Positions 1-10,939 of a stretch of 58,859 nucleotides of DNA are shown here, piece after piece. Origin of the DNA: Candidatus Ruminococcus equi (GTDB taxonomy: Bacteria > Bacillota > Clostridia > Oscillospirales > Acutalibacteraceae); the NCBI GenBank assembly GCA_018065465.1, contig JAGHTC010000048.1:1-58859 (forward strand), given 5' to 3'. The first letter of the stretch is position 1. Each line of letters opens with the position of its first letter. A program made the position numbers and the translations under genes. The notes under the pieces were generated by a model that saw only the letters and a list, made by a program, of their open reading frames with translations, searched no databases and had not been told where the DNA came from.

Positions 1-91
1 TATTAATACATTATAATTATACTATTTATATAGCAGAAAATCAAAATACATTTTTGTAATAAATATGGGTAAAAATAGTTTTGGTGATACT

Positions 92-532
92 ATGCTTGAT
101 AAAAAAGAATATCACAAACTTATTAAGAGAAAATCAAAGAAATCGAAACTTTTTGTAAATTCTCTTTTTGCCTTTCTTATCGGCGGGGGAATATGCACTG
201 TCGGTCAGGGATTTATTGACATTTATAAGTTATTGGGAGCAAGCGAAGACAACGCAAAAACTTTCTGCTCAATCACGCTTATTTTCATCGGAATAATGCT
301 CACAGCCTTTCATCTTTACGAAAAAATAGCAAGATACGGCGGTGCGGGAACGCTTGTGCCGATAACAGGTTTTGCAAATTCCGTTGCATCATCCGCGATT
401 GAGTTCAAACGCGAGGGATTTATTCTCGGCGTAGGAACAAAGATGTTCACAATAGCAGGTCCCGTTTTGGTTTACGGTACTTCGGCAAGTGTTATATATG
501 GATTGATATATTATGTTACTACTATTATTTAG
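92..532 (+). CDS. spoVAC: Stage V sporulation protein AC (SpoVAC)
   Basis: SpoVAC is a small membrane protein of the SpoVA channel, which moves dipicolinic acid and Ca2+ across the forespore/spore inner membrane. The translation keeps the family pattern: a basic N-terminus, then an Ala/Gly-rich core with FLIGGGICTVGQG, the segment GGAGTLVPITGFANSVASSA and EFKREGFILGVGTKMFTIAG, with about four hydrophobic segments. I chose the ATG at 92 because GGTGAT at 83-88 is a usable ribosome binding site and the resulting 146 residues match the roughly 150-residue family; an in-frame ATG at 65 has no such site. A CATTATA motif at 9-15 could be a sigma-G-type -10 element, but its -35 would lie outside the window. 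No spoVAD or spoVAE follows, which is unusual because the genes are normally clustered. Confidence 0.9.
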   Translation: MLDKKEYHKLIKRKSKKSKLFVNSLFAFLIGGGICTVGQGFIDIYKLLGASEDNAKTFCSITLIFIGIMLTAFHLYEKIARYGGAGTLVPITGFANSVASSAIEFKREGFILGVGTKMFTIAGPVLVYGTSASVIYGLIYYVTTII

Positions 533-547
533 TAGGTTATATTTACC

Positions 548-576
548 TTTACAACAATTCAAAAAAATGGTAAAAT
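548..576 (+). promoter_or_regulatory. Promoter for the symporter gene
   Basis: TTTACA (548-553) and TAAAAT (571-576) are separated by 17 bases and lie about 38 bases upstream of the ATG at 614. This matches the vegetative sigma-A consensus. It suggests that the symporter gene is transcribed independently of spoVAC. Confidence 0.55.
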
Positions 577-613
577 ACTCTCATATTATGTCATACTTTT
601 GGCGGTGGGAGAT

Positions 614-2191
614 ATGAAAACTATTTTCAGAAAAAAATGTACGCTTTCCAATGAAGATATAAATACTTTGATGTCTGAATTTGAAAGTTGTTTGTCTATT
701 AAAAAAATTAACAGCGAGCACGCAAAAAAGACAATGGTTTTGCTTGAAGAGTGCCTTTTGAATTTTCAAAAGCACTTCGGAGAGGAAAAAGAAATAAAAG
801 CGTATTTGACAAAACAGATAGGTAAATACAGTATTGAAATTAAAATCAAGGGCGAAGAATTTACTCCTTTTTCCGATGAAGAAGACGAGGACGAATACTA
901 CACTCAAGTAATCAAAAAACTCGATATTGAGCCAAAATATGCTTACTCAAATTTAACAAATACAGTAAGTTGCGAAATAAAAAAAGAAAAAAATAACTTT
1001 TTGTATCTTGTTGTTGCCGCCGCTGTGCTTGGTGTACTTTGCGGAATAATCGGCAGAAATCTTCTTTCGCCTGCCGCTATATATTATGTGAACTACTTTT
1101 TTTCAAAAGTATCAGAAACAATACTCGGTTTGCTTGCAATGACAGCTGGACCTTTTGTGTTCTTCTCTATCTATAATGCTGTTCTCGGTGTAGGAAATGT
1201 CGGCAAGTTTTCAAAGATGGGAAAGTCAACGCTGGGGCATTTTCTGTTTTGTGATGTCTTTTTTGTTGTTATAAGCGTAGTCACTACTGTGATTGTTTTT
1301 CCTTTATCTTTTTCGCTTCATTCAAGTGCGGATGTTTCGAGAGATACATACAGTTCAATAGTTGACGCGATTTTCGGTATCTTTCCGAACAACTTTTTCG
1401 GAAGTTTTGTAGAGGGAAATATTGTTCAAATTCTTATTCTTGCGTTGCTTTTCGGTATTGCTTCCATAATGATGATAAAATCTCATCCCGGTATCAGCGA
1501 ATGTGTTTCGACACTCACCGATATTGTCGGAAAAATTATGGGCTGGTTTACATATCTTTTGCCGATTGTTATTTTCGCATCACTGGCAACGAATATAATA
1601 AACGGAGATATGTCGGATATTTTGAAAGTTTGGTACCTGGTTGTTGTTGTTATCTTGCTGATTATACTGTTCTATGTTGCATATCTGATAATTGCTTCTA
1701 TTAAATGCAAAGTAAGCATAAAAAAACTTTGCAAAGATACTTTGCCTCTTGCTTTTTTATCAATGATGGCTGGTTCGTCAACTGTAATTTTGCCTGAATT
1801 GATAGACAATTTGTGCAGTAAGTTATCAATAAATAAATCACTTGCGCGTTTTGCATCATCAACGGGAATGGTGTTTTTTCCGCCCGACGCGGTTGTGGTT
1901 TTGACATCAGCGACATTTTTCTGTGCAAGTGTGGGCGAAGTAAAGACGGATATATCGTGGATGTTACTTGCTGTGATAATGTGCTATCTGTTTTCGATTT
2001 CCGCTCCGCCTGTTGTCGGAGGATATGCCGCCATTCTTGCTATTATGTTTACTTCACTCGGCATCTCACAAACGCTTTTGGGAATTGTTATTCCCGCGAT
2101 AGTTTTCCTCGATTACTTCTGTACGGGAGTGAAGGTCGGCATTATCCAACTTGACATCCTGATACAGCAAAAGAAGATAGAAACAATATAA
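614..2191 (+). CDS. SDF-family (dicarboxylate/amino acid:cation) symporter with N-terminal GHKL-like domain
   Basis: Residues from about 135 on form a dicarboxylate/amino acid:cation symporter (SDF/DAACS family). They contain about eight hydrophobic segments, GPFVFFSIYNAVLGVGNVGK, a serine-rich re-entrant-loop motif (MAGSSTVILPE), and the family's C-terminal region (PPVVGGYAAILAIM, LDYFCTGVKVG). The canonical NMDGT loop is replaced by FFPPDAVVVL, so substrate and coupling ion cannot be assigned. The first 130 residues are cytosolic and are not part of the usual transporter. LLEECLLNFQKHFG resembles the N-box of GHKL ATPases, followed by a beta-rich stretch (YSIEIKIKGEEFTPF) and a final NLTNTVSCEI strand, as in a degenerate RsbW/SpoIIAB-like fold that lacks visible G-boxes. 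The start at ATG 614 is preferred over upstream TTG/GTG codons, although the GGTGGGAG element lies close to it. Confidence 0.8.
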   Translation: MKTIFRKKCTLSNEDINTLMSEFESCLSIKKINSEHAKKTMVLLEECLLNFQKHFGEEKEIKAYLTKQIGKYSIEIKIKGEEFTPFSDEEDEDEYYTQVIKKLDIEPKYAYSNLTNTVSCEIKKEKNNFLYLVVAAAVLGVLCGIIGRNLLSPAAIYYVNYFFSKVSETILGLLAMTAGPFVFFSIYNAVLGVGNVGKFSKMGKSTLGHFLFCDVFFVVISVVTTVIVFPLSFSLHSSADVSRDTYSSIVDAIFGIFPNNFFGSFVEGNIVQILILALLFGIASIMMIKSHPGISECVSTLTDIVGKIMGWFTYLLPIVIFASLATNIINGDMSDILKVWYLVVVVILLIILFYVAYLIIASIKCKVSIKKLCKDTLPLAFLSMMAGSSTVILPELIDNLCSKLSINKSLARFASSTGMVFFPPDAVVVLTSATFFCASVGEVKTDISWMLLAVIMCYLFSISAPPVVGGYAAILAIMFTSLGISQTLLGIVIPAIVFLDYFCTGVKVGIIQLDILIQQKKIETI

Positions 2192-2192
2192 G

Positions 2193-2224
2193 AAAACGGC
2201 AGTGATGTTTACTCACTGCCGTTA
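2193..2224. terminator. Bidirectional terminator between symporter and birA
   Basis: AACGGCAGTGA and CTCACTGCCGTT form an 11-12 bp stem around a short loop. The stem is followed by T-rich sequence on the plus strand and preceded by A-rich sequence. It serves the symporter gene and overlaps the birA stop codon on the opposite strand. Confidence 0.8.
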
Positions 2225-2952
2225 TTTATTTTTACGCTTATTTCGCCCGAATTTAGTTTTTCATTGTTGTCTAAAATTAACGCTCCGTTATCATCAATAC
2301 CGATAGCAGTTGCGGTTTTTGTTATCCCGTTTTTTGTATATGAAATCTCTTTACCGATAACGCAGGAATAGAGGCGGTATTTTTCAATGAATTTTCTGTC
2401 TTTTATGTGTTCGTATTCGTACATAAGATTTTTTACAATTTCAATGCAGATATCGGTTGTGTCGATGTTGTCGATATTGCCTGCAATATTTTCGAGTTCT
2501 TTCGGGAAAATTGCGTTTGTGTTCATGCCTATTCCGACAATCACCGAGGTGGGAGTAAAGTTATCGTCACAGCAAAGTTCACACAGTATCCCGCAGACCT
2601 TTTTGCCGTTTACTAAAATATCGTTCACCCATTTGATTTTCGGCTCTGTATTTGACAGCGAAATAATCGCATCACATACACAAACCGACGCGCAACTTGT
2701 GATACATACTGTATCAGCGATGTCGTCACTTGCTTTCAGCATCAGCGACATATAAAGTCCGCTGTCTTTTTGAGATAGAAAACTTCGTCCCATTCTGCCT
2801 TTGCCAGAAGTCTGCTCTCTTGCTACAACAAGCAGGGGAGTATTTTCATTTTCTCTGCGTTTACATTCTTCATTTGTCGAGTCAATAGTATTACAAAATA
2901 GTATGTTGAGGTTGGGAAGGCTAGATTTTAGCTTTTTTTCATTGATGACCAT
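2209..2952 (-). CDS. birA: Biotin--[acetyl-CoA-carboxylase] ligase, short form
   Basis: This enzyme attaches biotin to the biotin carboxyl carrier protein through biotinyl-5'-AMP. The 247-residue product holds only the catalytic and C-terminal SH3-like domains. It has the CNTIDSTNEE substrate motif, the biotin/AMP-binding loop GKGRMGRSF, and KWVNDILVNGKKVCGIL with the catalytic lysine region. It lacks the N-terminal helix-turn-helix of bifunctional BirA repressors, so it should be a ligase without DNA-binding activity. The start at 2952 is set by GGAGGT just upstream (complement of 2957-2962); an in-frame ATG at 3051 has no ribosome binding site. The gene is divergent from rpoB. Confidence 0.93.
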   Translation of the reverse strand: MVINEKKLKSSLPNLNILFCNTIDSTNEECKRRENENTPLLVVAREQTSGKGRMGRSFLSQKDSGLYMSLMLKASDDIADTVCITSCASVCVCDAIISLSNTEPKIKWVNDILVNGKKVCGILCELCCDDNFTPTSVIVGIGMNTNAIFPKELENIAGNIDNIDTTDICIEIVKNLMYEYEHIKDRKFIEKYRLYSCVIGKEISYTKNGITKTATAIGIDDNGALILDNNEKLNSGEISVKINNGSE

Positions 2953-3108
2953 AACTACCTCCGACAAAGAATGTTGAGAGCAAAATACGACAGTATTTGT
3001 ATAAACGCACCCGCGTGTTCCTAACTTTCCGACAGAACAAAGAAAAATCATTTATAATTGCAAATTAGAATTAAAACAAGAAATTTTCAAAAAATCGGCA
3101 AAAAATGC

Positions 3109-3137
3109 TTGACAATTTGCAAAAGTTGGGATACAAT
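3109..3137 (+). promoter_or_regulatory. rpoBC promoter
   Basis: TTGACA (3109-3114) and TACAAT (3132-3137) are spaced by exactly 17 bases, a near-consensus sigma-A promoter. It lies about 246 bases upstream of the rpoB start, so the transcript would carry a long leader. Confidence 0.75.
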
Positions 3138-3383
3138 GATAAAATCTACTATTATGGGGAATATGACCTCTTTTATGAGAGGAAAATTTGTGAGTAAGTA
3201 TCTTAACACAGACAACTTTTTTTGTCAAGTGAAATAAAGATACAATTTTGTAATATGTCCGTTTTTGTTTTCGGACAACCGAATTTGGAAATATTTTATC
3301 TGTTTTCTTGCGAATTTGTCTGCAAGCGGTTTACAAGGAATTCAGGTTGATTATTTATATTTTTTCAAAGGAGTGATACGCCT
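3138..3383 (+). other. Long 5' leader of rpoB
   Basis: This is about 240 bases of non-coding leader. Visible short hairpins are CCTC/GAGG around 3168-3183 and GACAA/TTGTC around 3210-3226. I see no rplJ/rplL genes and no convincing L10-binding leader fold. A clean AAAGGAG ribosome binding site (about 3368-3374) ends the leader just before rpoB. Confidence 0.4.
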
Positions 3384-6300
3384 ATGGTTAATGTCAAACC
3401 CGTCGAGGTTGGCAAAAACAAGAGATTGAGTTTCGGCAAGATTGATGATGTTATCAGTATGCCCAACTTAATCGAGGTGCAGAAAAAGTCTTATGAGTGG
3501 TTCTTGACCGAAGGGCTCAAAGAAGTTTTCAAGGATGTTTCAGGTATTACTGATTATCAGGATAACCTTGTACTTGACTTCATTGATTATTCCCTCGATA
3601 TCGACCACCCGAACTATTCGGTTATCGAGTGTAAAGAAAGAGATGCAACATACTCTGCAGCACTTCGAGTTACCGCAAGACTTTTGAACAAAGAAACCGG
3701 AGAGATTAAAGAATCCAATGTCTTTATGGGAGATTTCCCGCTTATGACAGATTCGGGTACTTTTGTCATCAACGGTGCTGAGCGTGTTATAGTTTCACAA
3801 CTTGTCCGTTCACCGGGTGTTTATTTCAAGATGGAACACGACAAAACAGGTAAGGAACTGTTTTCATCTACAGTTATTCCGAACCGCGGTGCATGGCTTG
3901 AGTATGAAAATGATGTCAACGATGTTTTCTATGTCCGCATAGACAAGAACAGAAAAATTCCGATTACTGTCTTCCTGCGTGCTTTGGGACTCGGTACAAA
4001 TGCCGAAATCTTAGAGATGTTCGGTGATGATGCACGAATCAAAGCAACATTTGAGAAAGACAGCGCAGGTTCCGTAGAAGAAGGACTTTTGGAAGTATAC
4101 AGAAAACTCCGTCCGTCCGAACCTCCTACGGTTGAATCCGCACAGACACATCTGAATAACCTTTTCTTTGATGCAAAGCGTTATGATATGTCCCGTGTCG
4201 GCAGATATAAATACAACAAGAAACTTTCACTTTCGAGCAGAATAGTTGGTCTTACACTTACAGATAATGTTGCCGATCCGAGAACAGGCGAAGTTCTCTT
4301 CAAGCGTGGCGACACCATCGACCGTGAAGGTGCAAAACTTCTCGACAACAAGGGCGTAAAATTTGTCTTTGTTCAAGGCGATGAAGGAAAAGAAATCAAA
4401 GTTTTGTCAAACAATATGGTTGACATTAACGAGTATGTTGACTTTGATTGCAAAGAACTCGGCATAAAAGAGAAAGTATGTTTCTCCGTTTTGTGCGAAA
4501 TTCTTGATTCTTGTGAAACAGAGGAAGAACTCAAAAAGGCTATCGCTGACAGAGTATCTGACCTTGTTCCCAACCATATCACTATTGATGATATTTACGC
4601 ATCCGTAAACTATATGAACTGCCTTGCAGAGCATATCGGTACAACAGACGATATCGACCACTTGGGTAACAGACGAATTCGTTGTGTCGGCGAACTGCTG
4701 CAAAATCAGTTTAGAATCGGTTTCTCAAGACTTGAAAGAGTTATCCGTGAGCGTATGACTTTACAGGCTCAGGATCCCGAGGCTTTGTCACCCAGTTCAC
4801 TTATCAATATCCGTCCCGTAACTGCGGCTATCAAAGAATTTTTCGGTTCTTCACCGCTTTCGCAGTTTATGGACCAGACTAACCCGCTTGCAGAACTTAC
4901 ACATAAAAGAAGACTTTCAGCCCTCGGTCCCGGCGGTCTTTCCCGTGACCGTGCAGGATTCGAAGTTCGTGACGTTCACTACACCCACTACGGTCGTATG
5001 TGTCCTATCGAAACTCCAGAAGGACCGAACATCGGACTTATCTCTTATCTTGCTACTTTTGCAAAAATCAACGAATACGGTTTTGTTGAGGCTCCGTTTA
5101 GAAAGATTGACAAGAAAACAGGCGTAGTTACCAAAGAAGTTACCTATATGACTGCCGATATGGAAGATGAATTCTATGTCGCCCAGGCTAACGAACCTCT
5201 TGACGAAAACGGTCGTTTCAAGAATACCAAGGTAGTCGGCAGACACAAAGACGAGTTCGTAGAACTTGAGCCCGAAGCATTTGACTATATGGATGTCAGT
5301 CCGCGAATGGTTGTTTCTGTTGCTACTGCAATGATTCCCTTCCTTGAAAACGATGACGCAAACCGTGCGTTGATGGGTTCTAACATGCAGCGACAGGCTG
5401 TTCCGCTTATGGTAACAGAGTCGCCTATCGTAGGAACAGGTATGGAATACAAAGCAGGTACCGACTCGGGCGTATGTATCCTCTCTGAAGAAGACGGTAC
5501 AGTTATGAGCGTAGACGCAGACCATATCCGCGTTCAGTATGACTCAGGTAAAGTCAAAGACTTTGAAGTTATCAAATTCCTGCGTTCCAACCAGGGAACT
5601 TGTATAAACCAAATCCCGATTGTAGAAAGAGGCCAGAGAGTCAAGAAAGGCGAAGTCCTTGCTGACGGTCCTGCTACATCAGGCGGTGAAATCTCACTCG
5701 GTAAGAATGCTCTTATCGGCTTTATGACCTGGGAAGGTTATAACTACGAGGACGCTGTTCTTATCAGTGAAAAAATTGTTCGTGATGATGTTTACACATC
5801 TATCCATATAGAAGAATATGAAACAGAGGCAAGAGATACAAAACTCGGCGCTGAGGAAATCACAAGAGATATTCCGAATGTCGGCGAGGATATGCTCAAA
5901 GACCTCGATGAAAACGGTATCGTTCATGTCGGTGCAGAAGTACACGCAGGTGATATCCTTGTCGGTAAAGTAACTCCTAAGGGCGAAACCGAACTCACAG
6001 CAGAAGAACGCTTGCTCCGTGCTATTTTCGGCGAGAAGGCAAGAGAAGTAAGAGACACCTCACTTCGTGTTCCTCATGGTGAATCGGGTATCGTAGTTGA
6101 TGTAAAAGTCTTTACCCGTGAAGATTCACGCGACGAATTACCTCCCGGAGTCAACAAGGTTGTCCGTTGCTATCTTGCACAGAAGCGTAAGATTTCTGTC
6201 GGCGATAAGATGGCAGGCCGTCACGGTAACAAGGGCGTTGTTTCAAGAATACTTCCTGTTGAAGATATGCCTTTCCTCCCCGACGGTACACCGCTTGATA

Positions 6301-7178
6301 TCGTATTGAATCCCTTGGGCGTACCTTCCCGTATGAATATCGGACAGGTACTTGAAGTCCACTTGGGTTATGCCGCAAAGGCACTCGGATGGAAGATAAT
6401 GACTCCCGTATTTGACGGTGCTCACGAGCAGGATATCTTCACTTTGTTTGAAGACATCAAGAACAAAGACGACTATACCGATATGAGAGAAAATACCGGT
6501 ATCGACTTTGGCGAATGCTTCCGTCTGAACGGCATTACAATGGAAGGTAAAACTTACCTCAAAGACGGCAGAACGGGTGAATATTTCGACAACCCCGTAA
6601 CCGTCGGATATATGTATTACCTCAAACTGCATCACCTCGTTGATGATAAGATTCACGCAAGGTCTACCGGTCCTTACTCACTTGTTACACAACAGCCTCT
6701 GGGCGGTAAAGCACAGTTCGGCGGTCAGCGTTTCGGTGAGATGGAAGTTTGGGCACTCGAAGCATACGGTGCCGCTTATACCTTGCAGGAAATCCTGACA
6801 GTCAAATCCGATGATGTTGTCGGCAGAGTCAAGACTTACGAGGCTATCGTTAAAGGACAGAATATCCCGACACCGGGTATTCCGGAATCATTCAAGGTAC
6901 TTATCAAAGAGTTGCAGTCGCTCTCTCTTGATGTTCGTGTACTCAATGATGACGGCGAAGAAATTGACCTCAAACAGCATTTTGAAGAGGACGATGACCT
7001 TCCTGTTGCACCCGCAAATGATGACGAAACTCTCGACGAAGACCAGGTAATGACATCTATGGATGGATTTATCCTCGATGAAGACAGCGAAGAGGGTAAT
7101 ATGTTTGATGAAAACTCGATATACGAAGATTCGGACGATATGCTCAGTTACGATGACTTCGGCTCGGATGAAGAATAA
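3384..7178 (+). CDS. rpoB: DNA-directed RNA polymerase subunit beta
   Basis: This is the 1264-residue beta subunit, which forms one pincer of RNA polymerase and the rifampicin pocket. The rifampicin cluster I begins near residue 488: [18 protein letters not shown], then [14 protein letters not shown]. The main resistance positions (E. coli D516, H526, S531) keep their sensitive residues, but the residue equivalent to E. coli Q510 is proline. Family signatures such as [14 protein letters not shown] and the C-terminal [24 protein letters not shown] are intact. The protein ends in a strongly acidic tail of about 60 residues, common in Clostridia. The gene starts after AAAGGAG and is followed 14 bases later by rpoC. 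Confidence 0.98.
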   Translation: MVNVKPVEVGKNKRLSFGKIDDVISMPNLIEVQKKSYEWFLTEGLKEVFKDVSGITDYQDNLVLDFIDYSLDIDHPNYSVIECKERDATYSAALRVTARLLNKETGEIKESNVFMGDFPLMTDSGTFVINGAERVIVSQLVRSPGVYFKMEHDKTGKELFSSTVIPNRGAWLEYENDVNDVFYVRIDKNRKIPITVFLRALGLGTNAEILEMFGDDARIKATFEKDSAGSVEEGLLEVYRKLRPSEPPTVESAQTHLNNLFFDAKRYDMSRVGRYKYNKKLSLSSRIVGLTLTDNVADPRTGEVLFKRGDTIDREGAKLLDNKGVKFVFVQGDEGKEIKVLSNNMVDINEYVDFDCKELGIKEKVCFSVLCEILDSCETEEELKKAIADRVSDLVPNHITIDDIYASVNYMNCLAEHIGTTDDIDHLGNRRIRCVGELLQNQFRIGFSRLERVIRERMTLQAQDPEALSPSSLINIRPVTAAIKEFFGSSPLSQFMDQTNPLAELTHKRRLSALGPGGLSRDRAGFEVRDVHYTHYGRMCPIETPEGPNIGLISYLATFAKINEYGFVEAPFRKIDKKTGVVTKEVTYMTADMEDEFYVAQANEPLDENGRFKNTKVVGRHKDEFVELEPEAFDYMDVSPRMVVSVATAMIPFLENDDANRALMGSNMQRQAVPLMVTESPIVGTGMEYKAGTDSGVCILSEEDGTVMSVDADHIRVQYDSGKVKDFEVIKFLRSNQGTCINQIPIVERGQRVKKGEVLADGPATSGGEISLGKNALIGFMTWEGYNYEDAVLISEKIVRDDVYTSIHIEEYETEARDTKLGAEEITRDIPNVGEDMLKDLDENGIVHVGAEVHAGDILVGKVTPKGETELTAEERLLRAIFGEKAREVRDTSLRVPHGESGIVVDVKVFTREDSRDELPPGVNKVVRCYLAQKRKISVGDKMAGRHGNKGVVSRILPVEDMPFLPDGTPLDIVLNPLGVPSRMNIGQVLEVHLGYAAKALGWKIMTPVFDGAHEQDIFTLFEDIKNKDDYTDMRENTGIDFGECFRLNGITMEGKTYLKDGRTGEYFDNPVTVGYMYYLKLHHLVDDKIHARSTGPYSLVTQQPLGGKAQFGGQRFGEMEVWALEAYGAAYTLQEILTVKSDDVVGRVKTYEAIVKGQNIPTPGIPESFKVLIKELQSLSLDVRVLNDDGEEIDLKQHFEEDDDLPVAPANDDETLDEDQVMTSMDGFILDEDSEEGNMFDENSIYEDSDDMLSYDDFGSDEE

Positions 7179-7192
7179 GGAGGAGATTTAAG

Positions 7193-10100
7193 ATGATGGA
7201 TAACAATGTTTTTGATTCAATAAAAATCGGTCTTGCTTCTCCCGACCAAATTCGTGAGTGGTCATACGGCGAGGTTAAAAAGCCCGAAACTATTAACTAC
7301 AGAACTTTAAAACCTGAGCGTGACGGACTTTTCTGCGAACGCATTTTCGGACCGACAAAGGACTGGGAGTGCCATTGTGGAAAGTACAAGAGAATCAGAT
7401 TTAAAGGCAAAATTTGTGACCGTTGCGGAGTTGAGGTCACAAGAGCAAAAGTAAGAAGAGAGAGAATGGGACATATCGAACTCGCTGCTCCCGTATCTCA
7501 CATCTGGTATTTCAAGGGTATTCCGTCAAGAATTTCCCTTATGCTCGATATTTCTCCGCGTATGCTTGAAAAGGTACTTTACTTTGCAAGCTATATCGTA
7601 ACAGACCCCGGCGATGCAAGAGAACTCGAAAAGATGCAGTTCCTTACAGAGCAGGAATACAGAGATATGAGAGAAAAATACGAGGACGACTTCAAAGCAG
7701 GAATGGGCGCAGAAGCAATCAAAGAACTGCTCGAAGAAATCGACCTTGAAGAACTCTCTGCTCAGCTTAAAGAGGAATTGGAAGGCTCAACAGGACAAAA
7801 GAGAGTACGCCTGGCTAAACGACTCGAAGTTGTCGAGGCATTCAGAATTTCCGGCAACCGTCCCGAGTGGATGATACTCGATGTTGTTCCCGTAATTCCT
7901 CCGGATATCAGACCTATGGTACAGTTAGACGGCGGTCGTTTTGCAACTTCCGATTTGAACGACTTGTACCGCAGAGTTATCAACCGTAACAACCGACTCA
8001 AAAGACTTCTTGAACTTGAAGCTCCCGACATCATTATCCGTAATGAAAAGAGAATGCTCCAAGAAGCAGTAGATGCTCTTATCGACAACGGCAGACGCGG
8101 CAGACCTGTTACAGGTCCGTCAAACCGTGCTTTGAAGTCTTTGTCCGATATGCTTAAAGGTAAGCAGGGACGTTTCCGTCAGAACCTTCTCGGTAAGCGT
8201 GTTGACTATTCCGGACGTTCGGTTATCGTCGTAGGTCCTGAACTGAAAATGTATCAGTGCGGTCTTCCTAAGGAAATGGCACTTGAACTTTTCAAACCTT
8301 TCGTTATGAAACGCCTTGTTGAAACAAAGGCTGTTCAGAATATCAAAGCCGCAAGAAAAGCGGTTGAGCGTGCTAAACCCGAAGTTTGGGATGCACTTGA
8401 AGTTGTTATCAAAGGACATCCGGTTCTTTTAAACCGTGCTCCTACACTCCACCGCCTTGGTATTCAGGCATTTGAGCCGGTACTCGTAGAAGGCAGAGCG
8501 CTGAAACTTCATCCCCTTGTATGTACAGCGTACAACGCCGACTTTGACGGCGACCAGATGGCTGTTCACGTACCGCTTTCGGCAGAAGCACAGGCAGAAG
8601 CAAGATTCTTGATGCTTGCCGCAGGAAACCTCTTGAAACCGTCCGACGGTCGTCCTGTTGTTGTTCCTACTCAGGATATGATTTTGGGTTCTTATTACCT
8701 TACTCTTGACAAAGAGGGCGAAATCGGCGAAGGCAAAGTATTCAAAGATATTGACGAAGCCCTTATGGCTTACCAGACAGGTGTAGTCACACTCCATTCA
8801 AAAATCAAGGTTCGCCGTGAACTTGAAATAGACGGCGAAATCAAGAGAGGTATTATCGAAACAACGGTAGGTAAGATTATATTTAACCGTCCGATTCCTC
8901 AGGACCTTGGTTTTGTTGACAGAACAAAAGAAGAAAATCTCTACCGTTTTGAAGTTGACTTCCTTGTCGGAAAGAAACAACTCGGAAAGATTATTGATGC
9001 TTGTATCAAGGTTCACGGCACAGAAATCACTGCCGTTGTACTTGATGAAATCAAAGCTCAGGGTTACAAATATTCTACCCGCGGTGCTATTACCGTAGCG
9101 GTCTGCGATGCAAAAATTCCGCCTGAAAAGAAAGAAATTATTGCAAAGGCAGAGGCTGATGTCGATGCTATCCGCGATGAATATATGATGGGTTTGCGTT
9201 CTGATGAAGAGCGTTATGAAGAAGTTCTCCACATCTGGGAAAAGGCAACAGACGATGTTACCGACAAGTTGCAGGATAACCTCGACAGATATAACCCGAT
9301 TTATATGATGGCTGACTCCGGTGCCCGTGGTAGTATGAGCCAGATTCGTCAGCTCGCAGGTATGCGTGGACTTATCGCCAACACTTCCGGTAAGACAATC
9401 GAAATTCCGATTCGTGCTAATTATCGTGAAGGTCTTAACATTCTCGAATACTTTATTTCATCCCGTGGTGCTCGTAAAGGTCTTGCCGATACAGCGCTTA
9501 GAACAGCTGACTCGGGTTATCTTACCCGTCGTCTTGTTGACGTATCTCAGGATGTTATCATTCGTGAGGATGATTGCCATTCAACCGAAGGACTCGAAGT
9601 ATTTGACATCGTAGCAAACAAAGAAGTTATCGAAGGTATGCACGAGCGTCTTATCGGCAGATATCTTGTTCATGATTTCTGTGACGAAAACGGTAATGTG
9701 CTTGTATCTAAAGATACTCTTATCGGCGACAATGAAGCAGATATTATCTGCAACAGCGGTGTTGAGCGTATTGAAATTCGTTCAATCCTCGGCTGTCATG
9801 CAAAACAGGGCGTTTGTAAGAAGTGCTACGGTGCTAACCTTGCTAACGGCCAGCCTGTTACAGTCGGTGAGGCTGTCGGTATTATCGCCGCACAGTCTAT
9901 CGGTGAGCCGGGTACACAGCTTACTATGAGAACGTTCCACACCGGCGGTGTTGCATCTGCCGAAGATATCACACAGGGTCTTCCCCGTGTTGAGGAACTC
10001 TTTGAATCCCGTAAGCCGAAGAGCCTTGCTATTATCAGTGAAATTGACGGTACAGTCAGATTTGAAGAAATCAAAAACAGCCGTCACGCAGTTGTATATA

Positions 10101-10750
10101 ACGAAGAAACATCCGAAGAGAAATCCTATCTCATTCCGTTCGGCTTCAGAGTTGCAGTCGAAGAAGGACAGCAGATTAAGAAGGGTGATAAAATCACCGA
10201 CGGTGCTATCAATCCGCACGACATTCTTGATATTCTCGGACCAAACGCAGTACAGGATTATCTTATCAGTGAGGTACAGAGTACCTACCGCTTACAGGGT
10301 GTTGATATCAACGACAAGCATATTGAAGTTATCGTTCGTCAGATGCTCAAGAAAGTCAGAGTTGACGATCCCGGTTCAACCGAATTTATGCCCGGTCAGA
10401 TGTACAACCGCAACGATGTTCTTTATGCTAACAAGCAGATTCGCGAGCGCATCGCAAACGGTGAAGAGGGCTTGACTGAGGCCACTTGGACACAGTTGCT
10501 TTTGGGTATCACAAAGGCTTCTCTCGCAACAGACAGCTTCCTGTCTGCCGCATCATTCCAGGAGACCACAAGAGTTCTTACCGATGCCGCTATCAAAGGC
10601 AAGGTTGACCCGCTTCTCGGACTCAAAGAAAATGTTCTTATCGGTAAACTTGTTCCTGCAGGTACAGGTATGCCGAGATACAACAACATTGAGCTTGAGG
10701 AAAACTACATTCCCATGCCGCCTCAACCCCCGATTGATATGGATATCTAA
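7193..10750 (+). CDS. rpoC: DNA-directed RNA polymerase subunit beta'
   Basis: This is the 1185-residue catalytic subunit. The N-terminal zinc site is visible as [20 protein letters not shown]. The Mg2+-chelating active-site motif [17 protein letters not shown] sits near residue 448. A second zinc site is formed by [13 protein letters not shown] near residue 870, and the trigger-loop region follows ([11 protein letters not shown]). Length and domain order are typical for Firmicutes. It is co-transcribed with rpoB; AGGAGGAG precedes the tandem ATG-ATG start. A strong hairpin terminator follows the stop codon. Confidence 0.98.
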   Translation: MMDNNVFDSIKIGLASPDQIREWSYGEVKKPETINYRTLKPERDGLFCERIFGPTKDWECHCGKYKRIRFKGKICDRCGVEVTRAKVRRERMGHIELAAPVSHIWYFKGIPSRISLMLDISPRMLEKVLYFASYIVTDPGDARELEKMQFLTEQEYRDMREKYEDDFKAGMGAEAIKELLEEIDLEELSAQLKEELEGSTGQKRVRLAKRLEVVEAFRISGNRPEWMILDVVPVIPPDIRPMVQLDGGRFATSDLNDLYRRVINRNNRLKRLLELEAPDIIIRNEKRMLQEAVDALIDNGRRGRPVTGPSNRALKSLSDMLKGKQGRFRQNLLGKRVDYSGRSVIVVGPELKMYQCGLPKEMALELFKPFVMKRLVETKAVQNIKAARKAVERAKPEVWDALEVVIKGHPVLLNRAPTLHRLGIQAFEPVLVEGRALKLHPLVCTAYNADFDGDQMAVHVPLSAEAQAEARFLMLAAGNLLKPSDGRPVVVPTQDMILGSYYLTLDKEGEIGEGKVFKDIDEALMAYQTGVVTLHSKIKVRRELEIDGEIKRGIIETTVGKIIFNRPIPQDLGFVDRTKEENLYRFEVDFLVGKKQLGKIIDACIKVHGTEITAVVLDEIKAQGYKYSTRGAITVAVCDAKIPPEKKEIIAKAEADVDAIRDEYMMGLRSDEERYEEVLHIWEKATDDVTDKLQDNLDRYNPIYMMADSGARGSMSQIRQLAGMRGLIANTSGKTIEIPIRANYREGLNILEYFISSRGARKGLADTALRTADSGYLTRRLVDVSQDVIIREDDCHSTEGLEVFDIVANKEVIEGMHERLIGRYLVHDFCDENGNVLVSKDTLIGDNEADIICNSGVERIEIRSILGCHAKQGVCKKCYGANLANGQPVTVGEAVGIIAAQSIGEPGTQLTMRTFHTGGVASAEDITQGLPRVEELFESRKPKSLAIISEIDGTVRFEEIKNSRHAVVYNEETSEEKSYLIPFGFRVAVEEGQQIKKGDKITDGAINPHDILDILGPNAVQDYLISEVQSTYRLQGVDINDKHIEVIVRQMLKKVRVDDPGSTEFMPGQMYNRNDVLYANKQIRERIANGEEGLTEATWTQLLLGITKASLATDSFLSAASFQETTRVLTDAAIKGKVDPLLGLKENVLIGKLVPAGTGMPRYNNIELEENYIPMPPQPPIDMDI

Positions 10751-10779
10751 ACATTATAAAAAAGGCTGTGACCATTATA

Positions 10780-10812
10780 AAAGGCTGTGACGAAATCGTC
10801 ACAGCCTTTTAG
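10780..10812 (+). terminator. rpoBC intrinsic terminator
   Basis: AAGGCTGTGACG, loop AAAT, and CGTCACAGCCTT form a 12 bp stem followed by a T-tract. A second copy of the 5' arm (AAGGCTGTGAC, about 10761-10771) lies just upstream and could compete for the same 3' arm. Almost the same stem is used downstream of acpP (37346-37378). Confidence 0.9.
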
Positions 10813-10850
10813 TTTTAAGTGTTTAGAAAAAATAAATTATAACCTATTAG

Positions 10851-10901
10851 TCTCCCCTTGTCAGGGGAGGTGGCAATCCGTTAGGATTGTCGGTAGGGTA
10901 G
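10851..10901. repeat. Intergenic palindromic element (CTCCCC...GGGGAG type)
   Basis: CTCCCCTTGTCAGGGGAG (10852-10869) is followed by a perfect hairpin CAATCC-GTTA-GGATTG (10874-10889). From memory, similar CTCCC-TTGTCA-GGGAG elements are widespread between genes in gut Clostridia; I cannot confirm that here. The flanks are AT-rich with TTAAGAGTTAAG-like microrepeats. Together with the rpoC terminator this fills the 10751-10939 gap. Confidence 0.5.
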
Positions 10902-10939
10902 TAAAAATAGTTTTAAGTATTAAGAGTTAAGTTATAGGT

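Noticed and set aside
581..907. Minus-strand frame over the start of the symporter gene
   Set aside because: Low-complexity Phe-rich translation without initiation signals; the plus-strand frame has a promoter and a recognisable domain.
3138..3383. L10-type autoregulatory leader before rpoB
   Set aside because: rplJ and rplL are absent and the stems do not match the L10 kink-turn leader.
4843..4960. Rifampicin resistance allele
   Set aside because: The main resistance positions are wild type; only the Q510-equivalent differs.
4917..5525. Antisense open frame of 202 codons within rpoB
   Set aside because: It is a shadow of the rpoB codon pattern, with no ribosome binding site and no recognisable protein.
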